64,000 bases of DNA, from NCBI GenBank assembly GCA_024072375.1, contig CP099617.1, positions 1,035,001-1,099,000 on the forward strand, in the 5' to 3' direction. The stretch is from Sphingomonadaceae bacterium OTU29LAMAA1. Its GTDB lineage: Bacteria > Pseudomonadota > Alphaproteobacteria > Sphingomonadales > Sphingomonadaceae. Below the pieces are notes generated by a model. That model did no database searches, had not been told where the DNA came from, and worked only from the letters and a program-made list of their open reading frames with translations. The position numbers and the translations under genes were made by a program. Numbering within the stretch: the first letter of the stretch is position 1; every line of letters begins with the position of its first letter. Shown here piece after piece: positions 8,613-17,799 of the stretch.

Positions 8613-10217
8613 TTAGAACGAGTAGCGCGCGGCGAGCAAAGCCTGCGCCGACCACGTGGTATCCACATCGGCGGTATCGAACGCGTAAACGCCTGCGCTT
8701 GCCGAGGTGGTGAGCCGACCGAAGCTGTGCCCGTAGCTGGCGGTCGTGCCGTATGACCAGACGCCGAACGATTGGGCGACGCCCGATTCGTAATAGTTGA
8801 CGAAGGCGTTGACATCGATCGTCGACACGGGCGTCAGCGTCCGATTGAAGAACAGCTGGCCATAATAGCTCTCGTCCTCGATGCCGTAGAGCGTCACACC
8901 GGGCACGCTCTCACGGTTGAACAGCTTGCGATTCGCATAGCCGACGCCGCCGCCATAGATCGACCGGCCGCGTGTTACCGACATGACCGCATCCGCACCG
9001 CGAGCGCGATAGCTGGCGGTGGAGATCGACTGGAACACGTCGTTCAGGCACCCGCCCGGCGTCGCGCCGCTGGTCGAGAAGACGCAGCCGTTGAACTGCT
9101 GCGTGAACGCATCGCGCGCCGACAGGAAGCTGGTGGGCAAGTTCGACAACCCGGTGCGCAACTGCCGACCGAACGTCGTCACGCTGTCGTACACATCCGC
9201 CGAAAAGCCGATATGCTCCGATGCCTGATAGGTCAGCAGCCCGGTATAGCTCACCGAACCATAGCGCTTGCCGACATGCGCCTCCGCCGAGGTGCGGCGG
9301 TTTGGCCGCCAGATCACGCCCGCATCATAATAGACGCCGTCGGTGCGATAGGCGATCTGCCGCGGCGAGGCTTCGTTGGTCACGAACCGGCCATCGCGGT
9401 CGACCACCGGTACGCCGGTGGCATCGGTCAGCGCAGACCGGCTGCTCGTCTCGATCCGTTCATAGCCGACGCCCGCAGTCAGCGCGACGTTGGCGGACAC
9501 CGGCGCCAGCACGTCGCCGCGCGCCCGCCAGCCTTCATACCGTCCGTCGAGCTGGCCCGAATCCTCGCGCTCCCATCCGCCGCTGGCGGTCAGACCGATC
9601 GGCAGGATCTGGCCCGGCTGCACGCCCAGACTCAACCCTGCGACCTGCCCGAACGAATCGTCGTAATAATCCAGCCGCGGCTGCCCGGCCGGCACTGCCG
9701 TGAAGCTGGGGCTTTCGACCTTGGTATAGCCTGCCTGATAGCTTGCCGCGATCGCGACCGGACCCGCATTGGTGGCGTAGCTGGGTCCGCCGTACACCGC
9801 ATAGACCTGGCTGATGTTGTCGACGTTGCCGACCAGCACGCCCGGTGCGGCGCCGCGGATGTCGGAGCGTGTCCGCGTCGCGATGCCGCCTGCTTCCAGC
9901 GTCAGGCCTCGCGCGACCTGCGCCGAAACGCGTGCCAGACCGGTGTGGATGTCGTCATCGCCGATGTCGTCGTCCCACGAGATGCGCCGTTCGTAGCGAT
10001 ACGACAGCTGTCCGGTAACCCGCGCGGTGCTGGCTGCTACGTCGATCCCCGCCGCGATCGTCGAATAGGTCAGCACATCGCCGCTGTTCAGATCGGCGTC
10101 GAGCACCTGCCCGACCTCGATATACGGCGTCACCTGCACCCGGCGGCTCTGCGCCTCGGCGCCGGTGCCGGCGATCAGCGCCCCCAGCGCGACGCCCGCG
10201 TAAAGAACCCGCATCAC
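8613..10217 (-). CDS. XrtA/PEP-CTERM system-associated outer-membrane beta-barrel protein
   Basis: This is a 534-residue protein with a signal peptide (LYAGVALGALIAGTGAEAQ) and then many alternating hydrophobic/polar strands typical of an outer-membrane barrel. It matches the roughly 500-residue conserved protein usually found between the tyrosine kinase and the ATPase in exosortase-A loci, and may form or assist the export pore. It ends in ARYSF, whose terminal aromatic residue is the usual barrel-assembly signal. Two starts are possible, GTG at 10217 and ATG at 10214. The AGGAG upstream is about eight bases from the GTG, which slightly favours the longer form. The start overlaps the stop of the kinase gene. 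Confidence 0.9.
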   Translation of the reverse strand: MMRVLYAGVALGALIAGTGAEAQSRRVQVTPYIEVGQVLDADLNSGDVLTYSTIAAGIDVAASTARVTGQLSYRYERRISWDDDIGDDDIHTGLARVSAQVARGLTLEAGGIATRTRSDIRGAAPGVLVGNVDNISQVYAVYGGPSYATNAGPVAIAASYQAGYTKVESPSFTAVPAGQPRLDYYDDSFGQVAGLSLGVQPGQILPIGLTASGGWEREDSGQLDGRYEGWRARGDVLAPVSANVALTAGVGYERIETSSRSALTDATGVPVVDRDGRFVTNEASPRQIAYRTDGVYYDAGVIWRPNRRTSAEAHVGKRYGSVSYTGLLTYQASEHIGFSADVYDSVTTFGRQLRTGLSNLPTSFLSARDAFTQQFNGCVFSTSGATPGGCLNDVFQSISTASYRARGADAVMSVTRGRSIYGGGVGYANRKLFNRESVPGVTLYGIEDESYYGQLFFNRTLTPVSTIDVNAFVNYYESGVAQSFGVWSYGTTASYGHSFGRLTTSASAGVYAFDTADVDTTWSAQALLAARYSF

Positions 10218-11248
10218 TTGCCTGACTCCTGGCCATAATAAGTGCCGTAACGGTGCCCTCCCGGCACGAACGATACGGCATTGAGCACGAGCGCGATCTC
10301 GTCACAGCCATCCAGCCGCTGCACCGCCTCGCGCAGTTCGTTTTCCGGCGTGCGATCGGCCCGCACCACCAGCATCACCTGCCCCACCAGCATCGCCAGT
10401 ACGGCGGCCGGGGACGCCGCGAGCGCCGGCGGCGAGTCGAAGATCACGATGCGGCGCGGGTTGGCCTCGAGCAGCCGCGCCAGCACGGCGCGGGTCCGCG
10501 CCGACGCGAGCAATTCGGTATCCGTTGCGGTCTTCGTCCCCGCCGGCAGGATCGACAGTCCACCGACATCGGTCCGGATCACCAGGCTCTCGACATCGAC
10601 CCGGCCGTCCGCCAGCGCATCGAGCAACCCCGGCTGTTCCGCCATGCCCAATCGCGCCAGCACGTCTGGCTTGGCGAAATCGGCATCGACCAACAGCACT
10701 TCGGTATCCCGTTCCGCCGCCATCGACAGCGCCAGATTGACCGCGCAGAACGTCTTGCCGTCGCCCGGTCGTGCCGAACAGACCAGCGCGGTCCGTGCCT
10801 TGTCGACCTGCCCGGTTTGCGCCACCCGTTCCCGCGTGATGAGCAGTTGGCGTTTGATCAGCCGGAATTCCTCGGCCAGCGGCCCGACGGGTGCGCCCGG
10901 CACGATCATGCCCGCCTCGGCCAGCATGCCGCGGTCGATCGTGGCGATATCGCTCAGTTCGGGCGTGTCGTAGAAGGATTCTGGCAGCTCCTGTCCCACC
11001 GGCGCCCGCAATTCGGGCGGGATGGCAAGGAACGTCGCATCCATCTCCACCACGTCCGCGACAGGGGCTGCGACAGGGGCCGCGACCGGGGCCACAACCG
11101 GGACCGGATCGGCGACGGGCCGCACCGGTGCCGGCAAGTCCGCCAGCGGCGCATGCTGCGGCGCTCGCGCTCTCAGCTGCGATCCGAAGTCATAGGTCTG
11201 CGCCGCACGCTCGAGCAGCGATTCGCGACGGATGGGCTTGTGCATCAT
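10214..11248 (-). CDS. XrtA-associated tyrosine autokinase (BY-kinase)
   Basis: A cytoplasmic bacterial tyrosine kinase of about 344 residues. After a Pro/Val/Ala-rich linker (VAPVAAPVAAPVADVV) the kinase domain shows Walker A SARPGDGKTFCAVN, Walker A' VLLVDADFAKPD and Walker B RIVIFDSPPALA. The C-terminus YGTYYGQESGK carries the tyrosine cluster that is autophosphorylated in this class. It would pair with the adjacent chain-length protein to control polymerisation and export. I chose the ATG at 11248 because AAGGA sits four bases upstream of it (seven from the next ATG at 11245). A GTG at 11269 that overlaps the upstream stop is also open but lacks a good ribosome-binding site. Confidence 0.93.
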   Translation of the reverse strand: MMHKPIRRESLLERAAQTYDFGSQLRARAPQHAPLADLPAPVRPVADPVPVVAPVAAPVAAPVADVVEMDATFLAIPPELRAPVGQELPESFYDTPELSDIATIDRGMLAEAGMIVPGAPVGPLAEEFRLIKRQLLITRERVAQTGQVDKARTALVCSARPGDGKTFCAVNLALSMAAERDTEVLLVDADFAKPDVLARLGMAEQPGLLDALADGRVDVESLVIRTDVGGLSILPAGTKTATDTELLASARTRAVLARLLEANPRRIVIFDSPPALAASPAAVLAMLVGQVMLVVRADRTPENELREAVQRLDGCDEIALVLNAVSFVPGGHRYGTYYGQESGK

Positions 11249-11265
11249 ATCGTCCTTACCCGCGC

Positions 11266-12777
11266 TCACGCCGCCATGCCGCGCTGGAGCACCTCGACAC
11301 CGACCAGCAGCACATAGGCCGCCGCCAGCCCCGCGGCACCGCCTAGGAACAGCTTCAGGCGCTTGGCACGCTGATCCGCCTGGACCCGCGTCACCACTTC
11401 GCCGATCGATCCGATCACCGGCATGCCGGTGGCCTTTTCAAGCCGTGGCCCCGTCGCGAATGTCGCGCGCAACTGGCCCAGCGCGAACGCGGCACCCACG
11501 CCTGCGCCCAGTCCGGCGATCAGCACGCCGGTCAGCAGCAGCATGCGGTTCGGCGCCGTCGGCGCGCGCGGCATCGTCGGCGGGTCGATAACGGAAAATT
11601 TCACGTTATCGGTCTGTGTCTGCGCCTGTCCGCGCAACGCGATCTGCTGGCGCTGGGTCAGCAGCTGGTCGTATTGATCCTTCAGCACCTGATAGTCGCG
11701 ATCGATCTGGCCTTGCTCTGCCGCGACCTCGGGATCACCCGACAGTTTGGCATTCAGCTGGTCGAGATCGCCCTGCAACTGTGCCTTGCGCATCCGCAAC
11801 GCCGCCACTGCAGACTGCTTGTCGGCGACCATCGACTGCAGCGACAGGTACAGCGGATTCGGCGTTCCCGCCGTCCCCCCGCCCATCGGTTCGCCGCGTG
11901 CCGCAGCCTGCGCAGAGGACAATTGCCGCTTGAGCGCGATCACGTCGGGATGCTGATCCGTATAGCCACGCGCCCGCGCGTCCGCGAGCTGGCCTTGAAT
12001 CGCGTTCAGCGCGGCGCGTGCCGGGCCGGCAGCGACGCCGCCCATGCCCGGGATCGTGGCAGGCGTGCCCGCCATCTGCCCCTGCACCGCCGCAAGGCTC
12101 GATTGCGCGGCGGCAAGGTCGCCGTCGACCTGCGCCATCTGACTGCGTGATGCGCCCATGCGATCGCTGACGCTGCCCGTCCCGGGCAGCGAGCCGAGAT
12201 AGCGGGTCTGGAAATCGGACCGCTTCGCGTCGGCATCCGACAGTTGCTTTTGCAACTGCTCGAGTTGCTTGTTGAGGAATTCGAGACTCTGCGACGTCTG
12301 GCTACGATCACGACCCAGGTTCTGTTCGACGAAGATGTCGATCAGCTTCTGCGTGATCGCCCGCGCCAGCTTCGGCGAGGACGCTGTCGTGGTGATCTGG
12401 AACAGATTGTCCTGCTGGCTCTCCACCTTGATCGCGGTGGCAAGCCCGGCGACCCGATCGGCGATGTCGCGGTCGCTCGACACCGTCTGCGCCAGATCGG
12501 TACCACGCACGACCTTTTCCAGATTGACCGCGCTGATCAGTGTCTGGCGGATCGTGTCCACGTCCTTCTGCTGCGTCTGGGCCGGCGCATCCATCGATGC
12601 GGGCAGGATCGACTGCATCTGCACGAAGACGCGGGCACGCGATTCATACCGGCTCGGCATCTGGCTCACGACGAACCAGCCGGCGACGCACACACCCCAC
12701 GCCACCGCCAGCGCCAGCCAGCGCCGCGTCCAGATCGCATGCAGCGCCAGCCGCGCTTCGTCATAGAGGCCGTTCAT
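11266..12777 (-). CDS. XrtA-system polysaccharide chain-length determinant (Wzz-like)
   Basis: This 503-residue polysaccharide co-polymerase has an N-terminal transmembrane helix (LALAVAWGVCVAGWFVVSQ), a long periplasmic coiled-coil region (about residues 160-400, rich in Gln, Lys and Leu) and a C-terminal membrane hairpin preceded by the Wzz-type proline motif DPPTMPRAPTAPNR. A second hydrophobic segment, AAGLAAAYVLLVGVEVL, is near the C-terminus. It sets the length of the exopolysaccharide and activates the neighbouring tyrosine kinase, which is encoded separately here. It lies directly downstream of the export lipoprotein gene in the same operon. Confidence 0.93.
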   Translation of the reverse strand: MNGLYDEARLALHAIWTRRWLALAVAWGVCVAGWFVVSQMPSRYESRARVFVQMQSILPASMDAPAQTQQKDVDTIRQTLISAVNLEKVVRGTDLAQTVSSDRDIADRVAGLATAIKVESQQDNLFQITTTASSPKLARAITQKLIDIFVEQNLGRDRSQTSQSLEFLNKQLEQLQKQLSDADAKRSDFQTRYLGSLPGTGSVSDRMGASRSQMAQVDGDLAAAQSSLAAVQGQMAGTPATIPGMGGVAAGPARAALNAIQGQLADARARGYTDQHPDVIALKRQLSSAQAAARGEPMGGGTAGTPNPLYLSLQSMVADKQSAVAALRMRKAQLQGDLDQLNAKLSGDPEVAAEQGQIDRDYQVLKDQYDQLLTQRQQIALRGQAQTQTDNVKFSVIDPPTMPRAPTAPNRMLLLTGVLIAGLGAGVGAAFALGQLRATFATGPRLEKATGMPVIGSIGEVVTRVQADQRAKRLKLFLGGAAGLAAAYVLLVGVEVLQRGMAA

Positions 12778-12788
12778 CCGCTAACGCC

Positions 12789-13433
12789 TCAAAACATCGA
12801 TTCGGGAATGATGATGACATCGCCGGGCTGCAGGCCGACGTTGGCACTCGAATCGCCCTTCTTCAGCAGGTCGGCGATCGCCAGCTTGTACTCGTGCTGC
12901 TCGCCGGTGTCACGGTCGTGACGAATCAGCTTGGCCTTGTTGCCGGCGGCATATTGGTTGAGGCCGCCGACCGCGATCATCGCGTCCAGCAACGTCATGT
13001 TCGCTCGGAACGGGATCGAGGCAGGCTTGTCGGTCGCGCCGATCACCCGGACCTGCTGGCTGTAGGTGCCCGAGAAATTCTCGACGATCACGGAGACGAT
13101 CGGATCCTTGACATACTGGCCCAGCGCCTTCTTCATGTCGGCGGCCAGCATCGACGGCGTCTTGCCCACCGCCGGCATGTCGTTGATCAGCGGGGTCGTG
13201 ATGCGGCCATCGGGACGCACCTGCACCTTCGCCGACAGTTCCGGATTGCGCCAGACGAAGACGTTGAGTTGGTCGAGCGGGCCGATGACATATTCCTCGC
13301 CCGGCTGCTCCTTGCTCGCGACATAGGATGCCGGCGGCAATTGCGGGCCGCCGCTGCCGCTCGAACAGCCGGACAGCGCCGACGCGGCGGCGCCGACGGC
13401 AAGCAGGACACGGACGGAAACACCGGAACGCAT
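12789..13433 (-). CDS. XrtA-system exopolysaccharide export lipoprotein (Wza-like)
   Basis: A 214-residue outer-membrane polysaccharide export protein. The signal peptide ends in the lipobox LSGC, so Cys22 or so is lipidated. The Poly_export domain begins EYVIGPLDQLNVFVWRNPEL and is followed by a SLBB domain (VRVIGATDKPASIPF and TLLDAMIAVGGLNQYA). The start chosen has AGGAGA about eight bases upstream; 45 more upstream codons are open but have no signal peptide. It is the promoter-proximal gene of the operon. The roughly 155 bases between it and the divergent secreted-protein gene at 13588 should hold the operon promoter. Confidence 0.93.
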   Translation of the reverse strand: MRSGVSVRVLLAVGAAASALSGCSSGSGGPQLPPASYVASKEQPGEEYVIGPLDQLNVFVWRNPELSAKVQVRPDGRITTPLINDMPAVGKTPSMLAADMKKALGQYVKDPIVSVIVENFSGTYSQQVRVIGATDKPASIPFRANMTLLDAMIAVGGLNQYAAGNKAKLIRHDRDTGEQHEYKLAIADLLKKGDSSANVGLQPGDVIIIPESMF

Positions 13434-13587
13434 TGGGTCTTCTCCTGGCCGCCCGCCACGTCCTGACGTGATACGGGCTTCCAGGGCGCTATGCCGCCGG
13501 AGAGGTGAAGATAGCGTTAGGAACGCTTGAAGGCCAGGCGCGATCGGCCGGGCTTTCCCCGCAACCACGATACGTTACAACTGCGCG

Positions 13588-14016
13588 ATGATCCGTTTCC
13601 TGCCACTCGCCACGCTCGTGCTCGCCGCGCCCGCTATCGCGCAATCCGCGCCGCCGCTGACCGAACTTCAGATCGTCGCCGTCACATCGATCGATCAGTC
13701 CGAACGGATCGGCCCTGACCAGCGCGCGACGACTCGCCGCCACCGCGGTCCGATCACGGTGATCGTGCGAGCGACGGGCATCGGCCGCGCCCGCGTGTTA
13801 CGTATCGATGGCGCGCAGGCGATGCCGCAATCCACCAATCGCCCCTTGTGCGGTCCGGCGGTGACGGCAGGCGCCTGCCGGCCGGGCGAGAGCGCCACGG
13901 GTATCGAAACCACCTATCACCTCGGCAACCTGCCGCGGGGCACGACGGTGACCGTGCAGGACACGTCGGCGAACCTGCCTGCGCAAACGCTGACAGCGGA
14001 GCTCACGATCGACTGA
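13588..14016 (+). CDS. Secreted hypothetical protein
   Basis: A 142-residue protein has a clear Sec signal peptide (FLPLATLVLAAPAIAQS, cleavage after AIAQ). The mature part contains one pair of cysteines (RPLCGPAVTAGACRPGE) that could form a disulfide, and is beta-rich. I do not recognise a family. It is divergent from the exopolysaccharide operon and converges with the decarboxylase gene with no bases between their stop codons, so it sits inside the XrtA locus and may belong to it functionally. Confidence 0.75.
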   Translation: MIRFLPLATLVLAAPAIAQSAPPLTELQIVAVTSIDQSERIGPDQRATTRRHRGPITVIVRATGIGRARVLRIDGAQAMPQSTNRPLCGPAVTAGACRPGESATGIETTYHLGNLPRGTTVTVQDTSANLPAQTLTAELTID

Positions 14017-15231
14017 TCAGCCCGCCACGATCTCCGTCGCGGGCGGGTGCCCCAGAAATGCGGTGGGGCTTGCCGAGGCGCCATAGGCGCCAGCCAGAAA
14101 TACGGCGATCAGGTCCCCGGCTTCGGCACGCGGCAATCCGATCCGGTCCCCCAGCCGGTCGAGCGGCGTGCAGAGCGGCCCTACCACCGACACCGTCTCT
14201 GCCGCCGCACCACCCACCTCATGCGCCAATGCCAGCGGGTAATTCCGTCGCACCACCGTGCCGAAGTTGCCCGACGCCGCCAGTTGATGGTTCAGGCCGC
14301 CGTCGGTCACGAGAAACGTTTCGCCCTGGCTCTCCTTGCGATCGACGATTCGCGTCAGATAGACACCCGCCTCGGCGACCAGCCACCGTCCCAGTTCGAT
14401 TCCATAGCGTGTGCCCGCCGCCGTCAGGTCACAATCCGCCACCGCCGCTGCCAGTGCGACGCCGACCCGTTCGACATCGAGTGGCACGTCGCCGGAGAAA
14501 TACGGGACGCCGAACCCTCCGCCCAGATTGACGAACGGCGGCAGAAGGCCGGCCTCGTCGCCAAGCCGTGCGGCAAGCGCCAGCGTCGCCGCCTGCGTCT
14601 CGATGATCGCACCCGCATCCAGCGCCTGACTGCCGGCGTAGATATGAAAGCCGCGCCAGTCCGCGCCAGCATCGACAATCCGGCGGACGAGCGCTGCGAC
14701 GCGCACCGCGTCGACGCCGAACGGCGACGGCCGTCCGCCCATCTTCATGCCTGATCCGCGTAGCTCGACATCGGGATTGACCCGCACCGCCAGCCGCGGC
14801 GTCACGCCCAGTTCCTCGCCGAGCCGCAGCGCCCGCTCCGCTTCTCCCTCCGATTCGACGTTCAGCGTGGCCCCCGCGCGGATCGCGCCGATCAATTCCG
14901 CATCGCGTTTACCCGGTCCGGCAAAGCTGATCGAACGCGCCGGCATAACCGCCAGCGCCGTCTCCAGTTCGCCCCCAGAGGCGACGTCCAGACCGTCGAC
15001 CATTGGCGCCACCCGCTCCAGCAATGCCGGCAAAGGATTGGCCTTGATCGCATAATGTAGATCGATACCGGGAAACGCCGCCCGGAAACGCTCGACCCGC
15101 GCCGCGATGATACCGACGTCGTAAACGAAGGCCGGGGTGGCGGTCGCCCAGTCCTCCGCACGGGTGCCGGCGATCGTCAGCATGCCCGATTGTTCGGCGA
15201 ATTCCGCCGGCAACGGTCCCATCGGCTTCAT
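14017..15231 (-). CDS. PLP-dependent decarboxylase, exosortase A system-associated
   Basis: This is a 404-residue fold-type III PLP enzyme of the diaminopimelate/ornithine decarboxylase family. The PLP lysine is in LHYAIKANPLPALL, the phosphate-binding glycines are in NLGGGFGVPYF, and the second-subunit active-site cysteine motif is VGPLCTPLD, followed by AGAYG. This subtype is found with exosortase A and its true amino-acid substrate is not established. The ATG overlaps the stop of the ligase gene by four bases (ATGA), so ligase and decarboxylase are coupled. The 24 codons open upstream lie within the ligase gene. Confidence 0.93.
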   Translation of the reverse strand: MKPMGPLPAEFAEQSGMLTIAGTRAEDWATATPAFVYDVGIIAARVERFRAAFPGIDLHYAIKANPLPALLERVAPMVDGLDVASGGELETALAVMPARSISFAGPGKRDAELIGAIRAGATLNVESEGEAERALRLGEELGVTPRLAVRVNPDVELRGSGMKMGGRPSPFGVDAVRVAALVRRIVDAGADWRGFHIYAGSQALDAGAIIETQAATLALAARLGDEAGLLPPFVNLGGGFGVPYFSGDVPLDVERVGVALAAAVADCDLTAAGTRYGIELGRWLVAEAGVYLTRIVDRKESQGETFLVTDGGLNHQLAASGNFGTVVRRNYPLALAHEVGGAAAETVSVVGPLCTPLDRLGDRIGLPRAEAGDLIAVFLAGAYGASASPTAFLGHPPATEIVAG

Positions 15232-16724
15232 GCCACCACCTCCGTCCGGATCGCCGCGCGATCCAGCTTGCCATTGGCGTTCCGCGGCAAGGCATCGCGC
15301 CACTCGTAGCGCGCGGGCTGCATGAAGCTCGGCAACAAACTCCGCAATCGGGTTCGCAAGGCATCTTCACGATCGCGCTCGCCGGTCAGCACCACCACGA
15401 TCGCCTGCCCCAGCCGCGCATCCGGAACGCCGATCGCCACCGCCTCCCGCGCTTCCTCGCCTGCCAGCACCGCTTCCTCCACCTCGACCGGACTGATCCG
15501 GTTGCCCGCGCTCTTGATCATCTCGTCATCCCGCCCGACGAATCGGAACAGGCCGTCCGGTCCCTCGATCACGGTGTCTCCGGACCATACCGCCATGCCA
15601 CCGCTCTTCGCCCAGACGGGCGCCGGCCGAAACCGCAGCGCGGTACGCTCCGTATCGCGCCAATAGCCCTGCGCCACCAGCGAACCGGCATGCACCAGTT
15701 CACCCGGCTCTCCGATCGCTCGCGACCCGTCGGCCTTTACCGCCATCACCTCGGCAAAGGGGATCGCTCGCCCCATCGCATCGGGATGCGCGTCGATCAG
15801 CGCCGGATCGAGCCACGTCGACCGGAATGCCTCGGTCAGTCCATACATCGCCACCACCTCCGCCCGGGGAAAGCGGTCGCGAAGTCCGCGCACCAGCCGC
15901 TCCGTCAACGCACCCCCGGAATTGGTCAGCCGCCGCAGCCGCATCGCCGTGTCCGCAGGCCACTCCGCCTCCAGCAATTGGACCCAGAGGGGCGGCACGC
16001 CCGCGAGCGTCGTCGCGCCGACCCGCTCCACCGCCTTCACCACATCGCGGGCCGTCAGATAGTCGATCGGTGCCACGGCTCCTCCGGCATACCATGTGGA
16101 AAGCAGCTGATTCTGCCCGTAATCGAACGACAGCGGCAGCACGCCCAGCACCCGGTCGTCGGCCGAGATGCGCAGATAATGCGCCACCGACACCGCACCC
16201 AGCCACAGGTTGGCGTGGCTCAACATCACGCCCTTTGGTCGCCCCGTCGATCCCGAGGTGTACAGGATCGCCGCCAGCGCATGCGGATCGTGCCGCGAGG
16301 AGCCGGGCCCCGTACCACTCATGACCACCAGATCGTCGTCGACCACGCGGCATTCGTCCGGCACGTCGCCGTCTTCCAGCGTCGCCGCTCGTGCGCGCTG
16401 TGTCACCAGCACCCGCGCGCCGCTGTCGCCAAGAATATGCGCCACCTGCGCTCGTCTCAGCCCCGGATTGACCGGCACATGCACCAGCCCTGCCCGCGCC
16501 GCCGCCAGCGGCATGACACAGGCGAGCGCCGTCTTCGGCAACCACGACGCCACCCGGTCGCCGGTATCCAGCCCGCATGCCATCAGCCACCCGGCAACGC
16601 TTGCGACCGCCCCCTCCAGTTCGGCGAAGCTCCACGTCCGGCGGCGCTCGATCAGCGCCGGATCGTCGCCCCGTCCCCGCAAGACATGATCGATGGGGCA
16701 AGGGTCGGGATCGGGCGACAGCAT
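15228..16724 (-). CDS. Acyl-CoA ligase (AMP-forming), exosortase A system-associated
   Basis: A 498-residue member of the adenylate-forming ANL superfamily. The ATP-binding motif is LYTSGSTGRPKGVMLSH (about residues 152-168), the hinge region reads FRFVGRDDEMIKSAGNRISP, and the catalytic lysine is in PRNANGKLDR near the C-terminus. It would adenylate a carboxylic acid and pass it to CoA or, given the acyl carrier protein gene immediately divergent at 16754, to that carrier. The 29-base gap between the two divergent starts means their promoters lie inside each other's coding regions or overlap. Confidence 0.93.
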   Translation of the reverse strand: MLSPDPDPCPIDHVLRGRGDDPALIERRRTWSFAELEGAVASVAGWLMACGLDTGDRVASWLPKTALACVMPLAAARAGLVHVPVNPGLRRAQVAHILGDSGARVLVTQRARAATLEDGDVPDECRVVDDDLVVMSGTGPGSSRHDPHALAAILYTSGSTGRPKGVMLSHANLWLGAVSVAHYLRISADDRVLGVLPLSFDYGQNQLLSTWYAGGAVAPIDYLTARDVVKAVERVGATTLAGVPPLWVQLLEAEWPADTAMRLRRLTNSGGALTERLVRGLRDRFPRAEVVAMYGLTEAFRSTWLDPALIDAHPDAMGRAIPFAEVMAVKADGSRAIGEPGELVHAGSLVAQGYWRDTERTALRFRPAPVWAKSGGMAVWSGDTVIEGPDGLFRFVGRDDEMIKSAGNRISPVEVEEAVLAGEEAREAVAIGVPDARLGQAIVVVLTGERDREDALRTRLRSLLPSFMQPARYEWRDALPRNANGKLDRAAIRTEVVA

Positions 16725-16753
16725 CCCCTCTCATAGCGCCACCCCGTTGCCGA

Positions 16754-17080
16754 ATGCAGCCCCAGCCTCTAACGGGTCCCGAACCGCAACCGATCAGGGC
16801 CGCCGCATTGCTCCCCGAAGGCTATCACACCGTCGAAACGACCGTCCGCGCCGTGTTGGCCGATGTCCTGGGGCTGTCGGCAGAGCGGGTCGCCGCCTTC
16901 GAACCGACGACGCCGCTATTCGGCGCATTGCCCGAACTCGATTCGATGGCCGTGGCGGGGGTCCTGACCGAGATCGAGGATCGGCTCGGAATCCTGATCG
17001 AGGATGACGAGGTCGACGGCGACATGCTGGAAACGTTCGGCGCGCTGACGGAGTTTGCCGCCGGTAAGGCGCTCGTCTAG
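16754..17080 (+). CDS. Acyl carrier protein, exosortase A system-associated
   Basis: This 108-residue carrier protein has the phosphopantetheine attachment serine in ELDSMAVAGVL (Ser64). An N-terminal tail of about 25 residues makes it longer than a standard 78-residue ACP. The helices around LTEIEDRLGILIEDDEVDGDM are typical of the ACP fold. I chose the ATG at 16754; the open frame extends upstream into the divergent ligase gene, where it is only its shadow. It is followed eight bases later by the hydrolase 2 gene and is divergent from the ligase that probably loads it. Confidence 0.88.
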   Translation: MQPQPLTGPEPQPIRAAALLPEGYHTVETTVRAVLADVLGLSAERVAAFEPTTPLFGALPELDSMAVAGVLTEIEDRLGILIEDDEVDGDMLETFGALTEFAAGKALV

Positions 17081-17088
17081 CCTGCGGC

Positions 17089-17799
17089 ATGGCGCCGCGC
17101 ATCGATCACTACGACTGGCCCGGCGGCCGTGAGGCGCTGCTCCGCTTCGGCCCCGACGCTGGCCCGGTGATCGTCGCCGCGCTGCCGCTGTTCGAGGAAG
17201 CGAACCGCACCCGCACGTTCACCGTCACACTGCTGCGCGCGCTGGCGGAACGCGGCATCGCCAGCCTGCTGCCCGATGTGCCCGGACAGGGCGAGAGCAT
17301 GACGCCGCTCGCCGATCTGACAATCCTGCGCATGGCGGAGGCGCTGGAGGCGGTGACCGACCGCTGCCTCGATGACGGCCGCCGCACCTATGCGCTTGGC
17401 ATCCGCAGCGGCGCCCTGCTTGACTATTGTGCCCTGCACAGCGGCCGCTGGCATTTCGCGCCGCAAGATGGCCAGAGCCTGCTCCGCGACCTCCACCGCA
17501 TCTGGCGCGCCGCGGGCCATATCGGCGATCGCGACGCCATGATGTACGGTGCCGACACCGCGGAGATTGCCGGGAACTGCCTGTCGGCCGACCTGCTGTC
17601 GTCGCTGTCCGCCGCCAGTGTGTTCGACCAGCCGGACATCCCGCACCGCGTCGTCCGCCTCGCCGGCGACCCCGCCGCGGCAGACCGCAAGATCCACGCC
17701 GCACCGCTTTGGCGCAGGAGCGAACCCGGCAACGATCCGGTTCTGGCGCAAGTCCTTGCCGATGATATCGCCGCTTGGGTGGCAGCATGCGAAGCCTGA
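17089..17799 (+). CDS. Alpha/beta hydrolase 2, exosortase A system-associated
   Basis: A 236-residue alpha/beta-hydrolase of the exosortase-A-associated type 2. The N-terminal strand reads PVIVAALPLFEEANRTRTF and is followed by LPDVPGQGES. The nucleophile elbow reads LGIRSGALLDY instead of G-x-S-x-G, so the usual catalytic geometry is not obvious; the serine here may still be used. It overlaps the hydrolase 1 gene by 13 bases. The pair with the carrier protein suggests thioesterase or transacylase roles, which is inference. Confidence 0.88.
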   Translation: MAPRIDHYDWPGGREALLRFGPDAGPVIVAALPLFEEANRTRTFTVTLLRALAERGIASLLPDVPGQGESMTPLADLTILRMAEALEAVTDRCLDDGRRTYALGIRSGALLDYCALHSGRWHFAPQDGQSLLRDLHRIWRAAGHIGDRDAMMYGADTAEIAGNCLSADLLSSLSAASVFDQPDIPHRVVRLAGDPAAADRKIHAAPLWRRSEPGNDPVLAQVLADDIAAWVAACEA